A stretch of DNA of 31,716 nucleotides, from NCBI GenBank assembly GCA_900553315.1, contig USCW01000005.1, positions 1 to 31,716 of the forward strand, written 5' to 3'. Position 1 is the first letter of the stretch. The number at the start of each line of letters is the position of its first letter. The notes below the pieces were generated by a model. It was not told where the DNA came from. It worked only from the letters and a program-made list of their open reading frames with translations, and searched no databases. The stretch is from an uncultured Eubacteriales bacterium. GTDB lineage: Bacteria; Bacillota; Clostridia; Christensenellales; Aristaeellaceae. Below are positions 1-8,394 of the stretch, one piece after another. The position numbers were made by a program, and so were the translations under genes.

Positions 1-3000
1 GTATTGCAGCTGGCGGCCCTTGCCCCAAGTGTACGTCCAAGTGTTGTCCTTCAGCGGATTGCCAATCGCATCGTAGGTGATGCTCTTGCCATTGAACGCG
101 GTCAGCTTATCCTTCCAGTTGGCGTCGCCATAGGTGTAGGTGTCCGTATGCACCGCAGCGCCCAGCGTGCCGGTGGTATAAGCATATGCCTTCTTGCTCA
201 AAATGTTGCCGCCCAGATCGTAGGCATACACCCAAGTGGTGCCGCTGCTGCCTGCCGTGGTGTCATGCGGGTCGTTGGCGCGGATCAGCTGTCCCAGCTT
301 GTCATAAACATAGGTGATCTGCTTCACGCCATCGCTGACGGCGATGATATTTCCGCAGTCATCGTAAATGTAGCTCAGATAAGCGCCCATCTGCGCAATG
401 GTTTCTACCAAATGCGAGGTGCTGCCAGTGCCATGACCGCCCAGCACATAGCCATAGGCCGACAAAATAGGCGTTTTGCCTACCGTTACCGTTTGGTTTT
501 GGAGCCGCCCCAGCCCGTCATAGGTATAGCTGACCTGTCCAGCGCTGCCGAAGTCCAGCTTCGTGGGACGGTTCTCCGTATCATAGGCAAACGTTGTCTT
601 AAACGTGCCAACGCCGCTGATCTTCTCCGTGAAGTGCTGCAAGTTGCTGAAAGTATCGTACCCCACCTGCGCCACATAGGTCGAGCCGTCCACAAAACGG
701 GTGGTCTTGCGCATGGGCCGATCCGCCAGATCATACTCGCTGGTAATCACCCGGCCCATTTCCGTGTCCGTCACCTGCGCAATCTGGCCATGGCTGTCAT
801 ACGCATACTGGAAGCGCGGCTTAGCAGCGCCGTCATAGGTCACGCCCGTTACCCGCTTGAAGCTGTCATAGGTATAAGCTGCCTTGCCGCCGTTGCCATA
901 GGTCACCTTCTGCACCGTACCATTGGCATTATAAGCCGTTTCGGACAGCAGCTGCTTTCCTACGCGCACCGCTGTCGGACGATTGACCGCATCGTAAGCA
1001 AACGCATACGTCACGTCCTCCGCCGCGTTGTCGCTGGTATTGTGCCGCGCCTGCACCAGCTTATCGCCCTGATAGGTATAATCGTTATGGTAACTCTTTG
1101 CGTCCTGTACGGACTCCGTGCGCACAACGCGCTTCATCGCGTCGTAGGTATAGTTGACCCGCTGGCCCTTGGGGTCCTGCACCCAACTCAGCGTACCGCG
1201 GGCCGCGTCCGTCTGCTGCGTGACCTGCTTGCCGCGTGCGTCGATTTTCGCCGCCACACGGTTCTGGTCAGCCTCCAGCACCACCTGCGTCTGAATGCGC
1301 AGATCATTCTTTTCCGTGATGCTTTCCGTGCAGTTGCCCTTCGCATCATACGCAAAGCGGCTTACCGTCCCCAGCGGCGAGGTGCTGGTACGCAGCAGAC
1401 GCTTCTGCTGTTCCGCTGCCGTCGTGCCATAGGTCAATACGGTGCGTACATTGTCCGCTCGACCCGCCTGACGGTAGGTCAGCAGATTGTTATACTTGTC
1501 ATAGGTCGCCGCATCCTTCAGAGAGGTCAGATCGCGCTGGCTGATCAGATTGCCCTTGCTGTCATAGCTGTAGCTCTGCCCAAATTCCTCCTGATGCAGA
1601 AAAACGCCGTCAAAGTAGGCGGTGTTGTAGTTGCCCTGATAGTCCAGCGATACACGCACCGTAGTGAAGTCGCAGGGTGCGACTGCCGGAGCCGCCGCCA
1701 TATGCCAGCCGGACCATTCTTCGCTCCACAGCACATTTGCAGCGTCCATCCAGCCGGTGCTGGCGGAATGGAACTGCACCTGCATCCGATACCGTTCAGG
1801 ATGGCCGTTACGCGGCACAGACTGCGCACGCGACCAGCCGCCTGCTACAAACACGGTTCCCTTCTTACCGATCAGCGGAAGATCCTGATACACGCGCAGC
1901 GCCGAACCGGGGCCGCCGCCCACCATACACATGACATGATTGCTCAGGTAGCTGGGCTTGTCCGCATCCGCATTCGTGCCAATGGCAATACGGTCATAGT
2001 TGGGATTCCAGCAGGTCATGCCGTTGGTGAAGTCTGCGTTGTCCAGCAGATTGAGACGGCTGGCAGTAACGCTTTCCTCCATTTGCGCGCCATCCAGCCA
2101 CAGGGTGCCCGTGCCGCCGACTGCGCACAGGGTAATGCTCGCGTCACAGTCCGCTCGCGCCGTAAAGGTCTGGGTGTACCGCTCCCACGAGCTCGTGACC
2201 GTAAGATTGTCGCTGCCCAGCCAAATCCATTCGCCGTTTGCATTCGTCACCGAAACGCCAATGACCAGTTTGGTCTGACCGGTACCACGGGCATAGGTGG
2301 ATACCGTATAGGTTTTGCCAGCCTTGACCGGGATGTACTGCACAATATATGCCGGACCGGTATCGTTGCCGCGGTTGATGCGCTGAGAACGGTTGCCGAA
2401 CTTCTTCGTGTCATAATCGTAAGCAAAGGAGCTTGCGCCGCCGGCATCCATGCCCTGCTGCCAGTCGCCGTCCCGGACAAACAGCGGATTCTTGAACAGG
2501 TTCCGCACCACATATTGCAGTTTGGAAATAGCGTCCGGCTTGTTCATCCGCACCGTCGGCTGATACTGCGCAAACGCGCCGAAGCCAAGCTCATCCGTCA
2601 TGGCAATCAGATTGCCAACGTCATTGAAATGATAGCGAATCTTCTTTCCGCTGGTCCGGTCGGTCACAATCGTCAGCATATCCCGGTATTCATACGTATG
2701 CCAGAAGGAGGTAAGTTTCCCGTCTGCGCTGGTGATTTTGACATTCACAACACGATAGGGCGCTGCCGCCGTGTAGTCGTAATGCACATGCACGCCATCC
2801 GGCTGATAAACATCGGTGAGCAGATGCTGTGCATTATAAGTATAGCGGGAGCTTAGACCATCTGCATAGGTAATCTGTGTCAGATTCCCGTCTGCATACT
2901 GAAAGGATACCTTGTCCGGCGCATAGGGAGGAACCATCGCCGTGACGGCTCCGGAGGCCCATTGCAGACTGGTAACACGTTCGGCGCCATCTACAACGCT

Positions 3001-4851
3001 CTGCAAGCTTCGGCCCACATACCGGATCTGCACTACATTTCCGCAGGCGTCTTCCATGCGGGTCATGAGGCACGCCTGATCCCAGTCGCCGGTGAAATCC
3101 GCGCTCGGCACCTGAAAAATACGGCGGCTGCCCTGCTTATCCTCAATAACCGCGTTTGTTCCGAGGGTCAGAACAAGCTCCCGGCCAATAACGTCCTTCC
3201 ACTGTCCATTCTGCTGGGCAAAGTAGACTTCCGTACCGTCTTCGTCCAGCCACACATAGTACTGGATTCCGCTGACCGTTTCCCGCCAGAGCGCTTGATT
3301 GTAGTTCGTCTTCCACTTGGTCGCAATGCCAAAGGCATCCTTCTTGCTGTAGCAGCTGTTGTAGACATGACTCACCGAAGTGGGCAGCAGCATCCCTGCC
3401 GCAGTCGTATCCTGATGCTCATAAATCAGGTTGCCGTTGAACAGGCTGACATAGCCGGTTCCCGCACGGCCCGCCGCATGTTCTTCATAGGACAGATAGT
3501 TTTCCAGACCGGCACGGCTGATATAGTCGATAATAACCAGCGGACGATGCGTCTCCGTCTGTCCCAGCGCGCTGGAACGCAGCTGCGCATACGTAGAAGA
3601 TTCTGCCTTCAGCATCACGCCGTAGTTCGTTCCGGCATACCATTTCCGCACAAGGTTCGTAATATCGAAGGTATGCAGCACACCTTCGCCCTCGTTCTTT
3701 GCAAAGCTGCTGTAGTCCAGACTCTCATTCTGATACGCCGGACTGTTGTTATAGGTCAGCGTAGCAGGCGACCAGTTTGCCAGCACCTCATGGGCCGTTG
3801 CGGTGAATGCAGCGGTCGGATACCCGGCCTGTGCCGTCGCTACCTGAAATGTTGCGCGAATGACATAATCGGAGGCAGACAGTACCGGCAGTACCTTGTT
3901 GTCAAACTTGAAGTAACAGTCGCACTTGCCCCAGTTGCTGCTGCCATGCGTCAACCGCAGAATATTACTGCTGCTGCCTTTATGCACCGTGCCGGCCTGC
4001 TTGCTGCATGTGTAAGCGTCGTCAATGGCGCAGCGTGCATTATAGGTCATGACTGCCGGGTCCAATCGAACAGGGAAAACCGCCTGTGCAAGCCAGCTTT
4101 CGGAAATCGTATAGGTCAGCAGCCAACTGTCTTCGCTTTCCTGCGCTACTTGAACCGCCACAGGGCCATATTCCTGTTCTTCCTTCGCACTGATTGCATA
4201 CGGCGCAGGCAAATAAAAAGCAGGTTCACCCTGCGCATCCGCCAAATGCATGGCTTCGGCTTCGTCCTGCACCAGCGTCAATCCGTTGGTCTGCAAGCGG
4301 AACTGCACAGGCTGCACCTGCTCCAACGCAGGGAATACAATTTCATCCTTAAACTGTTCGCCCTGAATCTTGCAGCGCCAATCCACTCCCGGAAGAATTT
4401 CTTCATACACCGCTTCCGATTCCAGCTGATGCTCCGATCCCAGCAGCTTGCCGAAAAGCGACTCCATTTTCTGCTGAAGATTCTGCTTCGGCGCGACCTT
4501 CCGCCCCTGAACGAGCTGCCAGCTGATTTCCTGCTGGCGGTCGTTAGCCAGCTGCACGAGATTTTCCTTCAGCTGAACTTGCAGCTTGCCATTCGCCGCA
4601 TTCCGCAGACCGTCGGACAGCTGCACCAGACGGTTGTCGATGCTCCGATACATCTTGTTCGCTGCATCCCAATAATGGACAGCTTCCGGGTAAATCACCG
4701 TTCGAAAATGGTTTTCACCCAGCTGAAATACTTTGCCCATTTCGGAGCGACGTTCTTTGGCTTCCGTAAGCCGTTCGCCATAGGCAGCAAGCCACTCGGA
4801 AAAGGACATCTGAAACGGCGCTTTTATCGGGGAATTTGTTTTGGTTTCCAT
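1..4851 (-). CDS. Large RHS/YD-repeat protein, N-terminal 1617 residues (3' end beyond window)
   Basis: This is the amino part of a polymorphic-toxin carrier whose C-terminal toxin tip lies off the left edge. ATG at 4851 is preceded by AAGGAAGGA. The frame stays open to base 1, where it is still reading YD repeats. Visible order: a charged non-hydrophobic N-terminus without an obvious signal peptide (1-75); a poorly characterised region (75-270); a DNRLRE-like domain (about 275-450); a first YD-repeat block (about 475-780); two adjacent jelly-roll, carbohydrate-binding-like domains (about 782-925 and 934-1085), the second opening with NLLDNADF; then many YD repeats such as YTYDAMKR and YTYDSFKR. 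Family knowledge: YD repeats form a shell that encloses the C-terminal toxin. A candidate immunity gene and a hairpin lie just upstream. The export route is not evident. Confidence 0.9.
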   Translation of the reverse strand, partial: METKTNSPIKAPFQMSFSEWLAAYGERLTEAKERRSEMGKVFQLGENHFRTVIYPEAVHYWDAANKMYRSIDNRLVQLSDGLRNAANGKLQVQLKENLVQLANDRQQEISWQLVQGRKVAPKQNLQQKMESLFGKLLGSEHQLESEAVYEEILPGVDWRCKIQGEQFKDEIVFPALEQVQPVQFRLQTNGLTLVQDEAEAMHLADAQGEPAFYLPAPYAISAKEEQEYGPVAVQVAQESEDSWLLTYTISESWLAQAVFPVRLDPAVMTYNARCAIDDAYTCSKQAGTVHKGSSSNILRLTHGSSNWGKCDCYFKFDNKVLPVLSASDYVIRATFQVATAQAGYPTAAFTATAHEVLANWSPATLTYNNSPAYQNESLDYSSFAKNEGEGVLHTFDITNLVRKWYAGTNYGVMLKAESSTYAQLRSSALGQTETHRPLVIIDYISRAGLENYLSYEEHAAGRAGTGYVSLFNGNLIYEHQDTTAAGMLLPTSVSHVYNSCYSKKDAFGIATKWKTNYNQALWRETVSGIQYYVWLDEDGTEVYFAQQNGQWKDVIGRELVLTLGTNAVIEDKQGSRRIFQVPSADFTGDWDQACLMTRMEDACGNVVQIRYVGRSLQSVVDGAERVTSLQWASGAVTAMVPPYAPDKVSFQYADGNLTQITYADGLSSRYTYNAQHLLTDVYQPDGVHVHYDYTAAAPYRVVNVKITSADGKLTSFWHTYEYRDMLTIVTDRTSGKKIRYHFNDVGNLIAMTDELGFGAFAQYQPTVRMNKPDAISKLQYVVRNLFKNPLFVRDGDWQQGMDAGGASSFAYDYDTKKFGNRSQRINRGNDTGPAYIVQYIPVKAGKTYTVSTYARGTGQTKLVIGVSVTNANGEWIWLGSDNLTVTSSWERYTQTFTARADCDASITLCAVGGTGTLWLDGAQMEESVTASRLNLLDNADFTNGMTCWNPNYDRIAIGTNADADKPSYLSNHVMCMVGGGPGSALRVYQDLPLIGKKGTVFVAGGWSRAQSVPRNGHPERYRMQVQFHSASTGWMDAANVLWSEEWSGWHMAAAPAVAPCDFTTVRVSLDYQGNYNTAYFDGVFLHQEEFGQSYSYDSKGNLISQRDLTSLKDAATYDKYNNLLTYRQAGRADNVRTVLTYGTTAAEQQKRLLRTSTSPLGTVSRFAYDAKGNCTESITEKNDLRIQTQVVLEADQNRVAAKIDARGKQVTQQTDAARGTLSWVQDPKGQRVNYTYDAMKRVVRTESVQDAKSYHNDYTYQGDKLVQARHNTSDNAAEDVTYAFAYDAVNRPTAVRVGKQLLSETAYNANGTVQKVTYGNGGKAAYTYDSFKRVTGVTYDGAAKPRFQYAYDSHGQIAQVTDTEMGRVITSEYDLADRPMRKTTRFVDGSTYVAQVGYDTFSNLQHFTEKISGVGTFKTTFAYDTENRPTKLDFGSAGQVSYTYDGLGRLQNQTVTVGKTPILSAYGYVLGGHGTGSTSHLVETIAQMGAYLSYIYDDCGNIIAVSDGVKQITYVYDKLGQLIRANDPHDTTAGSSGTTWVYAYDLGGNILSKKAYAYTTGTLGAAVHTDTYTYGDANWKDKLTAFNGKSITYDAIGNPLKDNTWTYTWGKGRQLQY

Positions 4852-4889
4852 ACTTTTTTCCTTCCTTTTCGTTTGTTTCTCAAAGACAG

Positions 4890-4917
4890 CAGGGCAGCGT
4901 GTCTTCACGCTGCCCTG
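4890..4917 (-). terminator. 12-bp perfect stem-loop between immunity gene and RHS gene
   Basis: CAGGGCAGCGTG (4890-4901) pairs perfectly with CACGCTGCCCTG (4906-4917) around a 4-base loop. It sits between the stop of the small gene (4957) and the RHS start (4851). Read on the minus strand, the tail CTGTCTTTG is only weakly T-rich, so it may be a partial terminator or a structured 5' leader of the RHS gene. Confidence 0.55.
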
Positions 4918-4956
4918 TCGCTCTGGTTCATATGTTCTTACATTGGATACTAATTG

Positions 4957-5544
4957 CTACTTCTGTATTTCATTTAACTTTGGGAAATTAAACAAATCGA
5001 GTAGTTCTTGATCAACCTCGTTTGTCTGTAAATCCCATTCAGCTATTTCAGCATGAATAGAATCTTTTGTGCTTTCTGGCATCGTTATCTTCCATGAAGC
5101 ATCATTTCTTTGATACAACAACACAAGTTGAAACAACTTACTATCCGGGTAAAGTGCATGTGCATGTGCTAAATACTGTTTCAATAAATTTCCAGCATTT
5201 TCAGGTGTAATTATATCGCCATACAAGAAGTGATAAGTAGAAATTCCAGCTAAATAATAGCACAATTGCCATATAAACATTTTGTTATTACAATGATGCT
5301 TCATGCCATACTGCAGAACTTCTTGCAAAAAATCGGCATAGTACTGATATTCGTTCACATCTTCTGGTATAGCCCACGGAGACTCAAGCTCAAGCAAAAA
5401 AGAAACCATCTGTTCCATAATGAGCACGCATAGTTGAGGAGAGTCATAATGGAGTTTCCATTGGCTTCGCAAGTATTGATAAATATCCAATCGTTTTTTA
5501 TTTCTTTCCATTTTTTGAATAGCGTCTTTTATTTGCTTGATCAT
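4957..5544 (-). CDS. Candidate immunity protein for the adjacent RHS toxin tip
   Basis: A 195-residue, probably helical soluble protein rich in Tyr, Gln, Leu and Trp (for example QYLRSQWKLHY, WQLCYYLAGISTYHF). There is no signal peptide or membrane segment. The frame is open from a GTG at 5553, but ATG at 5544 has AGGAG eight bases upstream and is preferred. It begins 19 bases after the stop of the out-of-frame toxin tip (5563). That is the usual place for a cognate immunity gene, which binds and neutralises the toxin in the producing cell. Base composition is AT-rich like the tip and unlike the GC-rich RHS core. The family was not recognised; the immunity role is inferred from position only. 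Confidence 0.65.
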   Translation of the reverse strand: MIKQIKDAIQKMERNKKRLDIYQYLRSQWKLHYDSPQLCVLIMEQMVSFLLELESPWAIPEDVNEYQYYADFLQEVLQYGMKHHCNNKMFIWQLCYYLAGISTYHFLYGDIITPENAGNLLKQYLAHAHALYPDSKLFQLVLLYQRNDASWKITMPESTKDSIHAEIAEWDLQTNEVDQELLDLFNFPKLNEIQK

Positions 5545-5562
5545 AATTTTCACTCCTACTAT

Positions 5563-5905
5563 TTATGGCATTGGATACGCATCCGAAAGTGAGTACTGCC
5601 CACCTGTGTTAAAAAGTTTGAGTACTATAGAATAAGAATACTCTTCAAATCGATAAATATAGTATTCTACATTAGGAATGGGCTTTGTCTGATTAGGGTT
5701 ATTCCATGGCTGTCCCTGGTCTGCAACGACTTTCAGAAGAGGGAGTAGCTTATCCCACCCGTTTGGATCATTGGGACCAATTCCGAATGGACTCCAATCA
5801 TGCCCACCATGATTCTTAGATCCTCCAAGAATATGGTTCCTATCACCAGTTTCCCAATTAATTCTTTTACTAAGCGCAGGTACGGTAGTCGGAGGATAAA
5901 AATCG
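5563..5905 (-). pseudogene. Toxin tip detached from its RHS core by a one-base frameshift
   Basis: The frame offset from the RHS core carries a plausible toxin domain: DRNHILGGSKNHGGHDW, then PNDPNGWDKLLPLLK, WNNPNQTK and a C-terminal SLSDAYPMP. Spaced His residues, a Lys and a late S-D-A motif resemble the compact RNase-type toxin domains (BECR fold) often found at RHS ends; the exact family is not assigned. In the core frame the same DNA reads as meaningless hydrophobic sequence ending at 5733. Adding one base near 5896-5910, next to a run of five A on the plus strand, joins core and tip as INS(x)DFYPP. This is either a real inactivating mutation of a silent cassette or a sequencing error. 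Confidence 0.6.
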
Positions 5906-8300
5906 AATTGATAGAGTTGATACCCCAATCTACTGCAGACACAAGACAACCTATAACTCCCATTCCAATAACAGCCAAGTCTGCATACGGCATCGGACCA
6001 TCTGCCATGGAAATTGCGCCACCATTTTGATAAATAAAGTCCCATATTGGTGCTGCTAATGAACTAGCGCCTGATTCATCTTTTCTAAAAATAGGATTAT
6101 TAATACAATAAATGTATTGATTGCAGCCAATATATCCTGTTCCATTTTCTACAATGTTGTCAGCATTCAGGAATCTCGCCCAATTAGGCTTATAGTACCT
6201 ACTGCGCAGATAGTACAGCCCGGTCTCCCCGTCATAGACATAGCCACGATACCGGAACGGATTGATGGTACCCAGCGAGTCTGCCATTGTGCCAGTCTTG
6301 CTCAAAATCCGGCCCCAGGCATCGTACCTGTATTCTACCACCCGGTTCCCGCTGCTGTCAATCAGCGCAATCACATCGCCTTGTAAATTATACAAATATC
6401 CATACGGCTTGCCGTTATGCACCACCACTGCAGGCCTGTTCTGCGCATCGTAGAAGAAGTGCATGGCGTTGGTGCCGCTGCTCCAATGCACAATGTTCTT
6501 GCCGTGCAGCGTATATTCCGTTGTCTGCTGCCGCACCGTGCCGGTGGCGCTGTCATAGAACATACGGTTCTTCTTGGTGCGCAGGCCGTTCTCGTTGTAC
6601 TCAAAGGTGATCTCATCATACCCGGGCTGACCAACCTCCCCCTTGTACATGCTCCGCAGTCTGCGCCCATCAACCCAGGTGAGGTTCCAGTTACCGTCGC
6701 TCAGCGGATTGCCAATCGCATCATACGGAATCGTCTTGCCGTTGTAGGTGGTCAGCTTGTCCTTCCAGTTCGCATCATCGTAGACATAGCGGTTGGTCTG
6801 CATGGCGGTACCGACTGCGCCCGTCGTAAAGGCATACGCTGCCCGGCTCAAAATATTGCCGCCCTGGTCATAGCTGTACACCCAGGTCGTGCCGCTGTCT
6901 CCCGCCGTGGTATCGTAAGGATCATTGGCACGGATCAGCTGGCCCAGCAGGTCATACACATAGGAAACCGTCTTGCTGCCATCGCTGACGCTGGTGATAT
7001 TCCCTGCATCGTCGTAGGTATAGGTCAGCGTCATGCCGTTCTGGGAGATCGTCTGCACCAGTGGCGTGGTGCTGCCAGTACCGTGTCCGCCTGCCAGGTA
7101 GCCGTAGTTCGTTTCAACTGCCGTACCGCCTGCATTCACCGTGCGCTTGCTTACACGGCCCAGTCCGTCATAGGTATACGCCACCTGACGGCTGCTGCCG
7201 AAGTCCAGCTGCGTGGGACGGTTTTCGTTATCATGGGTGAAGGTGGTGGTATACGCCGCACGGTCTGCGCCCACCTGTTCCTTAAAGGCTGCCAGGTTAT
7301 TGTACTGGTCGTAGGTCACTTCACCCGTGTACAGATGGACATCCGAAACCGAGTTCTTATGCGTAATGCGCATGGGACGGTTGGCTGCGTCATACTCGGA
7401 GGTGGAAACGATGCTCAGTTCGTCATTGGTCAGCCGCGCCACCTGACCATTCGCACCGTATTCGTACACATAGCGATCTTCCGCATCCCAGCGTCCGCGC
7501 ACGCCCGTCAGCCGCTTGAAAGCGTCATAGGTATACTGGATGGAATCCTCATTACCATAGTCCACCTGCTTCACGGTGCCATCCGCATTATAGGTAGTCT
7601 TGGACAGCAGCTGACTGCCCACCTTCACGCTGGCAGGACGGCCCGCCGCATCGAACTCGAAGTGATAGGTCACATCCTCTGCCGCGTTTGCCGAGGTGTT
7701 ATGCTTCACCTGCGTCAGCTTATCCTTGGTATAGGTATACTGGTTGACATACTCCTTGCCATCAACCACCGCGGTGGTTTTGGTAACCTTGCGGTTCTGG
7801 TCATAGGCATAGTTCACGGTCTGGCCGCGGGGATCCGTGACGGACAGCAGGGTGTCCATGGCAGCATCCGTATTGCGAACATACTCGGAAGTTGTCACGG
7901 TGAGGATGTCGGTGTTGGTGAGCTGGGCAGCCTGACCATTGGCGCCATATTCATAGACATAGCGATCCTCATAATCAAAGCCGTACCGCACACCCTTGGT
8001 ACGCTTGAACTCGTCATAGCTGTACTCCACATAGTCCTCATTGCCGTAGTCCACGCGCTGCACGGTACCATCTGCATTGTAGGTGGTGGTGGACAGCACC
8101 TGATTGCCAACCTTCACAACGGTGGGACGACCCAGAGCATCGTACTCGAAGTTGTAGGCCACATCACCGGAGGCGTCAGCAGAAGTGTTGTGCTTCACCT
8201 GAGTCAGCTTGTCTTTGGTGTAGGTGTAGTGGTTGGTATACTCCTTGCCGCCCACAGTGGCAGCAGTCTTGGTCACCTTGCGGTTCTGGTCGTAAGCAAA
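5733..8300 (-). CDS. Truncated RHS core (orphan fragment), 856 codons without a native start
   Basis: YD repeats followed by the conserved RHS core C-terminus (PFRYRGYVYDGETGLYYL, then RFLNADN and NQYIYCINNP). RHS homology begins at TTTGCTTACGAC (8300), fused directly to the T-tract of a terminator. The open frame goes back to a TAA at 8409-8411, and no ribosome site or natural start is seen (GTG at 8276 lies inside a repeat). A block of about 163 residues is present twice in tandem (from 8276 and from about 7787). The frame ends at 5733 after a one-base shift near 5905 that cuts off the toxin tip. Best read as the 3' part of an RHS gene kept as a displaced, probably unexpressed toxin cassette. 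Confidence 0.8.
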   Translation of the reverse strand, partial: FAYDQNRKVTKTAATVGGKEYTNHYTYTKDKLTQVKHNTSADASGDVAYNFEYDALGRPTVVKVGNQVLSTTTYNADGTVQRVDYGNEDYVEYSYDEFKRTKGVRYGFDYEDRYVYEYGANGQAAQLTNTDILTVTTSEYVRNTDAAMDTLLSVTDPRGQTVNYAYDQNRKVTKTTAVVDGKEYVNQYTYTKDKLTQVKHNTSANAAEDVTYHFEFDAAGRPASVKVGSQLLSKTTYNADGTVKQVDYGNEDSIQYTYDAFKRLTGVRGRWDAEDRYVYEYGANGQVARLTNDELSIVSTSEYDAANRPMRITHKNSVSDVHLYTGEVTYDQYNNLAAFKEQVGADRAAYTTTFTHDNENRPTQLDFGSSRQVAYTYDGLGRVSKRTVNAGGTAVETNYGYLAGGHGTGSTTPLVQTISQNGMTLTYTYDDAGNITSVSDGSKTVSYVYDLLGQLIRANDPYDTTAGDSGTTWVYSYDQGGNILSRAAYAFTTGAVGTAMQTNRYVYDDANWKDKLTTYNGKTIPYDAIGNPLSDGNWNLTWVDGRRLRSMYKGEVGQPGYDEITFEYNENGLRTKKNRMFYDSATGTVRQQTTEYTLHGKNIVHWSSGTNAMHFFYDAQNRPAVVVHNGKPYGYLYNLQGDVIALIDSSGNRVVEYRYDAWGRILSKTGTMADSLGTINPFRYRGYVYDGETGLYYLRSRYYKPNWARFLNADNIVENGTGYIGCNQYIYCINNPIFRKDESGASSLAAPIWDFIYQNGGAISMADGPMPYADLAVIGMGVIGCLVSAVDWGINSINSIFILRLPYLRLVKELIGKLVIGTIFLEDLRIMVGMIGVHSELVPMIQTGGISYSLF

Positions 8301-8326
8301 AGGCGGAGCTTCAAAGAAGCTCCGCC
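8298..8326 (-). terminator. Intrinsic terminator after the propeller-like gene
   Basis: On the minus strand GGCGGAGCTTC (8326-8316) pairs perfectly with GAAGCTCCGCC (8312-8302) around a 3-base loop and is followed by TTTT (8301-8298). It lies about 70 bases after the stop of the 8395-9348 gene. The T-tract is also the first codon of RHS homology in the downstream fragment, so it marks a recombination junction and should block read-through into that fragment. Confidence 0.8.
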
Positions 8327-8394
8327 CAAGTTGGGGTATGGAAACGACAGCACTGCCAGCTTTGATTGTACAAGGTGAAATACGCCTCAGACTA

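Noticed and set aside
4..2856. 950-codon open frame on the plus strand
   Set aside because: It lies codon-for-codon opposite the RHS gene; YD-repeat codons seldom give stops on the other strand. The minus-strand product has clear RHS motifs, the plus product has none.
2962..4953. 663-codon open frame on the plus strand
   Set aside because: Same antisense register as the RHS gene, no ribosome site, basic repetitive composition typical of an antisense shadow.
6417..8378. 653-codon open frame on the plus strand
   Set aside because: Antisense to the second RHS fragment in the same codon register; repeats in it mirror the RHS repeats.
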